Source: Aedoeadaptatus coxii
GTDB lineage: Bacteria; Bacillota; Clostridia; Tissierellales; Peptoniphilaceae
DNA: 45,847 nucleotides
Strand: one strand, 5' to 3'
Assembly (NCBI RefSeq): GCF_903819215.1
Contig: NZ_CAIJCT010000012.1
Shown: positions 39,819-45,847 of the stretch, one piece after another
How positions within the stretch are numbered: the stretch's first letter is position 1
Layout: each line of letters opens with the position of its first letter
Position numbers and translations under genes: made by a program
The notes under the pieces: model-generated
What the model saw: the letters and a program-made list of their open reading frames with translations, nothing else
Databases searched by the model: none
Told to the model about the DNA's origin: nothing

Positions 39819-42800
39819 TTATCTTACTTCTCTCACATGGGGGTTCGAATAGGCTTCGCCCTTTGTACCCTCATATTTAATGATGTCGCCTTTTTCCAGA
39901 CGAATACCTAATTGAACTTTATCGCGTTCACCTGTACATGTGTGTTTTACAGATGCTTTTTGAGCGCCTTTTCTTAAGACAGTTACCGTAACTTCTGCAT
40001 CTTTATCAGATTGTAAGAATACATATTTTCTCTTTGCTTTAGGAGTATCTGTCTTGATGATCAATTGCTTTGTCTTCTTATATTTAGCAGTACCTCTACC
40101 GATGTTTCCGAGGTCGTCGACGACTTTGAAGGTAACTACATCGCCATCTGTTAGTTTTGTACTGTTCAGATAGTTGATGGCGCCATCTGTTGTCGTGAAG
40201 TCTTTGGACACGCCGTTGATGGTGATCACAATTTTTCCGTCTCTCGGAATATCCACTTCCTTAATCTTGCCTGTGATTTCAGTGTAAAGTCTAAATCTGG
40301 AGTCTTCTACTTTCAGATCTTCCAATTCAGCTTTTTTATCGAGAATTATCTCGATGTCCGAAATGGCAGGCGATTTGTTCGGTTCGATGGATACGATCTT
40401 GTACTTAGCTCCATCTTTTGCATCTTGTTCGGGGATTGTGAAATCAAAGTTTGCTCCCGGTGCAATACCTTTTGTAATTTCCTTGATGCCCTTGGCGACC
40501 GCCGGTACTTGCGGTTCTGCTCCGGGTTCCGGTTGCGACGGATCGGCTTCGTGGGCTTTCTTGGCCTTTTCGTACTTGGCAACTTCGGCTTCGTAGTCTT
40601 TGATGGCTTTTTCCACTTCTTCAGCTGTCGGGTAACCATTGCCGTCATCTTTTACAAGAACGTATTTGCTACCTTCTTTTGGCGAGTTGACTGTGGGATT
40701 GGGAATCGTCATGGTGATGACCGAATTGCCCTTGTCATCATTACGTGCTTGACCTGCTTTTTCAACTTTGTTGGATGCAAGTTTTGGCATAACAGTCATA
40801 GTATCTTCTGTTGACTGTCCATTGTTGATAAAGTTTTGTGCCGTTATTTTATCCCCTGTCTTAAAGGTCTTATCCGCTTGATTAGGATAGGGCGTGAGGA
40901 TCAGACGCTTATTCGCCGCGTCGTGCTCAACCTTCAAGTAAGACGAACCGACAGTAGCCGCTGTAAAGGTGTCTACCATTTGACCATTCGGTCCTTGTGT
41001 CTTTGTCCTCTTAATGCTTGTGGCAGCAAAATGCTCCGAAAGTTGAACTTTTAAAGCGTCGACTCTTTCATCCTTATAGTCAATGATGACGGATTTGTCG
41101 CCGTCAAAGGCTTGAGCGATGGAGGGTTGAGGCACGTTGATGGGGATGTTGGTCATGGTGATGCGATATGCGCCAACTTCCGAGTCAGGTCCAACAGCCT
41201 TACCCGGTACTGCTTTTCTATAAGTCGCCGCTGTGTAAGCATCTACCTTATTCAGCAACACGCCTTGAGATTTAGCGAGGGGCACATTCGTAATCGGGTC
41301 TTTCGGTCCATTCGGGTTGTTTGTAATCTTTCCATCATCCAAGTTTAGATTGTTGTGAATGGTGATGTTCAGTTTCGACCAGTCGTTTTTGAAATTGTAG
41401 TAATTGTCCTCTTCTCCCGGTGCGATTTCTACTGCTGCATAGGAAAGACGTTGACCATATTTATCCCAGCCGGGTAATTTCCAAGTTGCGTCAGCTTGAT
41501 ATGGTTCGTTTGAACTTGCTCGGTCTTGAACGGGATTGTAGTCTTGCAATGTTTCCGCATAGCCGTAAGATCCCTTCGGCAGCGCAAAGTAGTTGGCCGC
41601 ATTGTGAACTGTCGGGCCTTGCCATTTAGTTACTGCAGTTCTATAAAGTAAACCTAGTTTTGCAGGGTGTTTTTTGCTTGCGTCTACATTGTCTACTTGA
41701 GAATACGATCCGTCTTCTTTTTGTGTTCTGAATCGCTTGTCGATGGATACTTCGATGAAGTCGCGGTATTGAGCGTAAAGATCGACATTGCCCTTCTTGA
41801 CCCAATCTGCATAGGTTCCGGTAAGTTCCAGCTTATAGCCGTTGGGCAGGTAGTTCTTGCCGTCTTCTTTTAGGTCGCCTGCATCGAAGTACTTATCTTC
41901 AATTTTCTTGTCGATGTCTTTAACGCCGGCGTTCAATACCTCGAGCTTACCATTTAATAGAAGATTATCGTCCTTTGTAAGTGTCCAACCGACGAAGGTC
42001 TTTTTATCTTCCGGTTTAAATGCTTCGAACTCGGAGCCTTGGAATGTCCCCTTATCTTCTTCGTTGTAGTAGGGGTTGGGGATCGTGATTTCAGCCTTGC
42101 CGTTTCTGAAGTCATTCTTGTTGATTTTAATTTCAAAGACGTGATCATCATCTGCATTCTTGTTGGAGTGCAGCGTAATCATGGCTCCCGTGTCATAAAC
42201 TGCATAGACTGTAGTTTCTTTGACGACGGGAGAGGTTTTGGTAAAGTTAAGAACTTTGTGTTCCGCGCCTTTCCATTGGTCGGCTGTTTTTAATTCATTT
42301 TGGGTGTCTCGAAGTTCTTTTACGAGAGCTTTGTGGATGATTTCCTTTTGTTGTTTTTCAGTTTTGCCATTAAGAGCTTGTGCATTTTGTTGTCTATACT
42401 CTTTGGCAAATTCTGCCGGATCCATGGTGGACCAGCCCACTAAGGATAAACCTTCGTTTGAGCGATCTGGATCTTCCGGGAATTGACGTTGTAAGAAGGC
42501 ATCTTTTTGATCCGGTTTGTTCAAATCATATTCGTTGCCGTCGTGATCGAGGACGTTTTGATACGTCTTTCCATCGACTTCTCTGGTCGGGTTTTCACCA
42601 CGCTTAATGTGATCGCCTTCAAAACCATTGGCAACATAGCCTACTTCGCCCAAGTATTTTTCATTAAGGGGGGCGATTTTGTCTTCGACTAGGTTTTTGC
42701 CTATGCCGCCCTTATCCCATTGGTAATCGAAGTGAACCTTCGCTTGAACTTGCTCAACTACGTCGCCGGAGGGAATGAAGGAGGACAGGGTGTCGAGATT

Positions 42801-44954
42801 ATCTACTCTGATTTGCATGTCCTTTTTAAGTTCGGGCATCTTGAATTCTTTGTACTTCTTATCGCCTTGGATGACGCCGCCTTCGTTCGGCTTGGACGTA
42901 TCAAAGCCAAAGGCATCGTATACTTGGCCATTGACATATTTTGCCTTCGTCAAGATTTTAGAGTAGTCGTAATCATTCTTGTCTTCTTTTTTACCGATTG
43001 CCGATACGCTTTGTTTTACTTCGCCGTTCGGGCCATCGTATTTAATGTTAATTTCCCCGCCGTCGAAGTAGGAGTGCCCGGTGATTTTTGTGCTGTCTGT
43101 GAAGATTTCGTCTACGTTCGGGCGAGCAGCTGTTGAAATTAAGGCGCCGCCTGTTAAGGAAGCGGAGTTTAGCATTTCAATAGGTGCATAGTCAACTTTT
43201 TTATCACTTGAAAACTGAGAATCATTCGGCTTGAATGTGATTTTTAGAACTTTAGATCTATTATTATCTTTCCAATCAATAGACTTGACAGTTATCTTTT
43301 CTCCTGCCTTTATTTTAAGGTCAAAGGGCACGGTCCAAGTAGCTTCTTTTCCTGACCTATCGTATTCCACTGAGTTAATAAAGTCGATGTTGTAATTGTC
43401 ATCGCCGATGATAATTTGCGGCCTAGTTACATAAGTTTCTGCTTGTCTGTTGTATTGAGCTTGATCGAATTCAAGCTTTACTTGGTCGCCTCTTTTAAAG
43501 ATTCTGTCTTTATCGTTGGTAAAGGTAAAGACAGAGGTGCCGGTTGTTGTTGGACCAGCCGAATACTTGTTTACGTTTTCTCTTAAGAAGCTCGTTCTAA
43601 AGGTATAAGATCTTAAGCCGTTGTCCTTAATCAGCTTTTTAAGTTCTGCCGGTTTGATAAAGTATCTGACAACTGTATAGACACCACCGTTAAATTGAGC
43701 AGAAGTTGAGTTTAATATAGCATTTGTTGAATCCACATTCGAAGATTTCTTTGTTGTAACGCCGTCTTTATATTCCTTCGAGCCATCCCACTCGGAGCCT
43801 GCTATTTGTATAAAGCCGATATTCGTCTTCTTATCTTCATAGATATCGTCTCTTGCAAATTGGATTTTGTATCCTTGCAATGGTTCTCTATCGTCGTTTT
43901 TTTCATGTGTTCCTGTATATAGCTCAGCGCTGGCGCCCATTAGGTAAACTTCTCCCACCATGCCGTTACGAGTATCCAGCAATTTGAAAAAGTCTGAGTC
44001 AACAGCTTGGCGCAGTGCATAGCCGGAACCGGTTGCCCACTTGTTCTGTCTGTCATATACCTCGAGGTAACCCTTTTCGATATTAAATTTTACCGATGAA
44101 ACGGTGGAGAAGAATTTGTTATAAGTGGCTGCAGGGTTTGTCGGACCTACGTTACTTAAGTCTTTGTTTAGGTAAATGCTGTAGTTATTTTCGTAGGGAA
44201 TCACCGTACTGAAGGTGTATTGCATGTAGTCATTGGTTACTTCGCCGGCACGCATATAAACTCGTTCGAATTTATTGTCTTCCAGTCTTGCTTGAACGAG
44301 AAGGTCTTTTTTTAAGTCCTTGATGGATTTCCCTTCTTTTAAAACCAAGTCGATGGGAATAACTACTTTCGTGTTTTGTGACATACTACCGTTTTGGTAA
44401 AGGTCCACTGCATAGACGTTTTGGCCGCCGGCGACATTCCAGGCCAATTTTTCCAGGGGAACTTTCGCATCAGCGAGCGGATACTTAATCCAGTTGATAT
44501 CCATCATATCGTGGTTACCATAGGAGTTAGTTCCTTTGTAGATACCGCTTTGAGGATTTTTTTCGTCAAAGACATCCGCTAATTCCTTAGGTAATCGAAC
44601 GAGCAGCTTATCCCATTGGTTGGCTGCTACAGTAAATGCGTTAAAGGTAAGTCTGACGACTTCTCTTCCGTCTGCATTTGTGTAAACACCGACGTAGTTG
44701 ATGTCCGGTGTCTTAACGGGGTCTGCCGGCGATACACGTACAAGGCGGTTCTTCAATGATAGAGGCCAAGATCCTGTCTTGGTTTCTCTTTCTTTTGCTG
44801 CTTTTTCAGACCAGTCGGTGGTTTTAATGCTGCCGTCTTCTGCTCTGTAAGTCTCCGCTAATACGTGAAAGGGCACGGCGGTCATGAGCATGACCACTGC
44901 CAGTACAATTGAAAGTATTTTTTTCAAGTGTTCAAACTTAAACTCTTTCATCAT
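39819..44954 (-). CDS. Large secreted surface protein with a different C-terminal domain (1711 residues)
   Basis: A paralogue of the 3714-residue protein in its first two thirds. Signal peptide about 1-33 (ending FHVLA); head with the shared block DEIFTDSTKITG (compare DDIYTDAQKITG in the larger protein). InlB-B-like units follow (about 830-1080; GLSLVGWSTMD, KKTFVGWTLTKD), then a Cna-B-like unit at about 1085-1245 (LGLLYRTAV, LPGWDKYGQRLSY, ending DAYTAAT). Ig-like strands and a short coiled-coil stretch (YEAEVAKYEKAKKAHEAD) lie before a final ~75-residue beta-rich domain ending NPHVREVR. It lacks both the tandem array and the helical region, and has no LPXTG or SLH. AAAGGA lies 8 bases before the ATG at 44954; the next codon is also ATG. 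First gene of a two-gene unit behind a ~295-nt structured leader. Confidence 0.9.
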   Translation of the reverse strand: MMKEFKFEHLKKILSIVLAVVMLMTAVPFHVLAETYRAEDGSIKTTDWSEKAAKERETKTGSWPLSLKNRLVRVSPADPVKTPDINYVGVYTNADGREVVRLTFNAFTVAANQWDKLLVRLPKELADVFDEKNPQSGIYKGTNSYGNHDMMDINWIKYPLADAKVPLEKLAWNVAGGQNVYAVDLYQNGSMSQNTKVVIPIDLVLKEGKSIKDLKKDLLVQARLEDNKFERVYMRAGEVTNDYMQYTFSTVIPYENNYSIYLNKDLSNVGPTNPAATYNKFFSTVSSVKFNIEKGYLEVYDRQNKWATGSGYALRQAVDSDFFKLLDTRNGMVGEVYLMGASAELYTGTHEKNDDREPLQGYKIQFARDDIYEDKKTNIGFIQIAGSEWDGSKEYKDGVTTKKSSNVDSTNAILNSTSAQFNGGVYTVVRYFIKPAELKKLIKDNGLRSYTFRTSFLRENVNKYSAGPTTTGTSVFTFTNDKDRIFKRGDQVKLEFDQAQYNRQAETYVTRPQIIIGDDNYNIDFINSVEYDRSGKEATWTVPFDLKIKAGEKITVKSIDWKDNNRSKVLKITFKPNDSQFSSDKKVDYAPIEMLNSASLTGGALISTAARPNVDEIFTDSTKITGHSYFDGGEINIKYDGPNGEVKQSVSAIGKKEDKNDYDYSKILTKAKYVNGQVYDAFGFDTSKPNEGGVIQGDKKYKEFKMPELKKDMQIRVDNLDTLSSFIPSGDVVEQVQAKVHFDYQWDKGGIGKNLVEDKIAPLNEKYLGEVGYVANGFEGDHIKRGENPTREVDGKTYQNVLDHDGNEYDLNKPDQKDAFLQRQFPEDPDRSNEGLSLVGWSTMDPAEFAKEYRQQNAQALNGKTEKQQKEIIHKALVKELRDTQNELKTADQWKGAEHKVLNFTKTSPVVKETTVYAVYDTGAMITLHSNKNADDDHVFEIKINKNDFRNGKAEITIPNPYYNEEDKGTFQGSEFEAFKPEDKKTFVGWTLTKDDNLLLNGKLEVLNAGVKDIDKKIEDKYFDAGDLKEDGKNYLPNGYKLELTGTYADWVKKGNVDLYAQYRDFIEVSIDKRFRTQKEDGSYSQVDNVDASKKHPAKLGLLYRTAVTKWQGPTVHNAANYFALPKGSYGYAETLQDYNPVQDRASSNEPYQADATWKLPGWDKYGQRLSYAAVEIAPGEEDNYYNFKNDWSKLNITIHNNLNLDDGKITNNPNGPKDPITNVPLAKSQGVLLNKVDAYTAATYRKAVPGKAVGPDSEVGAYRITMTNIPINVPQPSIAQAFDGDKSVIIDYKDERVDALKVQLSEHFAATSIKRTKTQGPNGQMVDTFTAATVGSSYLKVEHDAANKRLILTPYPNQADKTFKTGDKITAQNFINNGQSTEDTMTVMPKLASNKVEKAGQARNDDKGNSVITMTIPNPTVNSPKEGSKYVLVKDDGNGYPTAEEVEKAIKDYEAEVAKYEKAKKAHEADPSQPEPGAEPQVPAVAKGIKEITKGIAPGANFDFTIPEQDAKDGAKYKIVSIEPNKSPAISDIEIILDKKAELEDLKVEDSRFRLYTEITGKIKEVDIPRDGKIVITINGVSKDFTTTDGAINYLNSTKLTDGDVVTFKVVDDLGNIGRGTAKYKKTKQLIIKTDTPKAKRKYVFLQSDKDAEVTVTVLRKGAQKASVKHTCTGERDKVQLGIRLEKGDIIKYEGTKGEAYSNPHVREVR

Positions 44955-45003
44955 GTAACTTTTCCTTTCTTAAAAAATAATTTTATCTTTCTGAATCTAT
45001 ATT

Positions 45004-45032
45004 AAAAGCCTGGAAAAATCCTTTCCGGCTTG
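45004..45032 (-). terminator. Terminator-like stem in the leader of the 1711-residue gene
   Basis: On the minus strand AAGCC-GGAAA pairs with TTTCC-A-GGCTT (10 pairs with one bulged A) and is followed by TTAATAT. It lies 22 nt downstream of the three-way junction and 50 bp before the start codon, the place expected for an expression platform. Confidence 0.45.
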
Positions 45033-45053
45033 TCTTTTCTTAAGATATATTAC

Positions 45054-45100
45054 GTGCTACATAGGGAAACCAACTGTTCCCGCGGCATAGCCGATAGCAC
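45054..45100 (-). ncRNA. Candidate structured leader RNA (three-way junction)
   Basis: On the minus strand: closing stem GTGCTA/TAGCAC (6 bp), then hairpin CGGC-TAT-GCCG, then hairpin GGGAA-CAGTTGGT-TTCCC. All three stems are perfect in 47 nt. It sits in the 5' leader of the 1711-residue surface protein gene, between a promoter at 45257-45285 and a terminator-like stem. I do not recognise a known riboswitch class in it. Confidence 0.45.
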
Positions 45101-45121
45101 TATTTTTCTCGCTATTAGAGT

Positions 45122-45145
45122 CTATCCGGGCTTAAATTTCGCCAT
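45122..45145 (-). CDS. Candidate 7-residue leader peptide (MAKFKPG)
   Basis: Short ORF in the same leader. AAAGGA lies about 10 bases before the ATG at 45145; an overlapping alternative start (MFLWRNLSPDRL) has the same site 3 bases away. It ends in Pro-Gly-stop, 22 nt upstream of the three-way junction. Could be chance. Confidence 0.22.
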   Translation of the reverse strand: MAKFKPG

Positions 45146-45256
45146 AAAAACATTTTCCTTTCATTTGATAGGATTACAAAGTTGTCTAATTCTGCATCTC
45201 TACAGCATTGCAACTGCACTTTTATTCTAAACTAGACTGCTCCATGTTTATTTAAT

Positions 45257-45285
45257 ATTATACAGAAATGAATTTGTATTTTCCA
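45257..45285 (-). promoter_or_regulatory. Promoter of the 1711/3083-residue gene unit
   Basis: Minus-strand TGGAAA (-35, 45280-45285), 17-bp spacer and perfect TATAAT (-10, 45257-45262). Transcription would begin near 45250, giving a leader of about 295 nt. Confidence 0.5.
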
Positions 45286-45525
45286 GTTATATTATGGAAT
45301 TTATTTAATAATTACTTACTAAAAGTGTGAGGTTTAGGTTATTACACGGATTTCGTTTCATGCATCTATGTGTCATTTAAAAGAGATGTATCCATGCGTC
45401 TTTTCTCTTCTTGGGTTTCGGGTTGTGTGAAACCGAATCAAAAAGTGGTTTTGCGTGAATGTATTTTTTAAATTCATTCGGATAGTATTTTTCTTTCAAA
45501 AGTAAAGCATTCATCCTAAAGCTTT

Positions 45526-45576
45526 TCCGGGGAAAGGAATAGGCCGTTGCGATTCGGCCTCTTTCCTTTCCCCGGA
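45526..45576. repeat. Long perfect inverted repeat
   Basis: Outer arms TCCGGGGAAAGG/CCTTTCCCCGGA (12 bp, perfect) enclose inner arms AGGCCG/CGGCCT (6 bp) and loop TTGCGATT. It has no T-run and is not beside a gene end that would need a terminator. Confidence 0.6.
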
Positions 45577-45612
45577 CCCCAATCCTTTCCACCCTAACGC
45601 TTTTTAGCAGTG

Positions 45613-45632
45613 CAAATGGCTAACGCCATTTG
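45613..45632. repeat. Short perfect inverted repeat
   Basis: CAAATGGC-TAAC-GCCATTTG, an 8-bp stem with a 4-nt loop, between the two other inverted repeats of the right edge. Confidence 0.5.
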
Positions 45633-45761
45633 ATTCCTATTGGGCTGTGTCGCGGAAAGAGACGCTCTGTTTCAGGCGAGGAACTTTGCCGTCGCAAGGT
45701 GAGCGTGAGATTTTATTTCTCGCTGGAGAATAACTTCCGCTGGCGCCAGACAACAATCAGT

Positions 45762-45783
45762 AAAATGCCGAAGGCATTTTTCG
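45762..45783 (+). terminator. Possible intrinsic terminator at the right edge
   Basis: AAAATGCC-GAA-GGCATTTT followed by T on the plus strand. No upstream plus-strand gene is seen, so it may end an RNA encoded in this island or belong to a gene outside the window. Confidence 0.4.
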
Positions 45784-45847
45784 TTATAGTGCCGGCCGGA
45801 AAGGGAGATGGGGCGCGCGGGGAAGAGGGAAACGCGGCCTTTGCCTC

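Larger units (their letters stand above)
45286..45847. other. Gene-free right edge with inverted repeats
   Basis: I see no supportable gene in this stretch. Base composition becomes GC-richer from about 45520 than in the preceding AT-rich intergenic DNA. It holds the three perfect inverted repeats listed separately, and possibly part of an intergenic repeat element or an RNA that continues outside the window. Confidence 0.5.

Noticed and set aside
7000..44954. LPXTG sorting signals or a sortase gene
   Set aside because: No LPXTG-hydrophobic-charged tail occurs at any of the five protein ends, and no sortase-like ORF is present in the window.
45004..45145. Assignment to a known riboswitch class (c-di-GMP, T-box, purine, fluoride)
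   Set aside because: The conserved core sequences of these classes as I know them are absent; only the general layout is riboswitch-like.
45377..45592. 71-codon minus-strand ORF at the right edge
   Set aside because: It starts with GTG without a ribosome binding site, reads through the long inverted repeat, and has a Lys/Arg-rich composition unlike the other genes here.

Overview
The window looks like a low-to-mid GC, Gram-positive anaerobe of the Tissierellia, most likely a Peptoniphilaceae-type coccus. This is inference from gene content: a single-chain pyruvate:ferredoxin oxidoreductase, a CD1871A-type CXXC micro-protein operon, an SLH-domain protein, and very large modular surface proteins with strong AGGAGG-type ribosome binding sites. 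No species can be named from the sequence alone.

Layout. (1) 1-1133: two decayed direct copies of an IS3-family (IS150-like) element flank a 42-codon minus-strand gene for an LDCC-motif protein. The element carries a hairpin that reads as an intrinsic terminator on the minus strand, so both minus-strand units here appear to end inside IS DNA. (2) 1152-2786: a tight minus-strand operon of a CD1871A-like CXXC micro-protein, a membrane polyferredoxin and a TlpA/ResA-like thioredoxin lipoprotein, probably an extracytoplasmic redox module. (3) 3156-6677: nifJ, encoding pyruvate:ferredoxin oxidoreductase, divergent from that operon, with a catabolite-responsive (cre) match just downstream of a TATAAT box. 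(4) 6790-44954: about 38 kb of minus-strand genes for five secreted surface proteins of 3714, 1478, 2068, 3083 and 1711 residues. All have signal peptides and are built from Ig-like, InlB-B-like, Rib-like, SHIRT-like and Ca-loop modules. One ends in SLH domains. Three end in the same ~82-residue C-terminal domain preceded by a charged helical stretch. The fifth ends in a different but similarly patterned small beta domain. I see no LPXTG sorting signal in any of them and no sortase gene. (5) 44955-45847: a long structured leader for the last surface gene and a GC-richer island of inverted repeats at the right edge.

The surface genes probably form several transcription units: 44954->30517 (two genes, 50-bp gap, terminator at 30303-30344), 29892->19123 (two genes, terminator at 19053-19086) and 18144->7000 (terminator at 6790-6828). 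Three long leaders precede units and contain short upstream ORFs and hairpins. The most interesting possibilities are the shared C-terminal domain as a non-LPXTG surface-retention module, leader uORFs whose stop codons sit in hairpin loops, and a leader with a predicted three-way junction plus a terminator-like stem.
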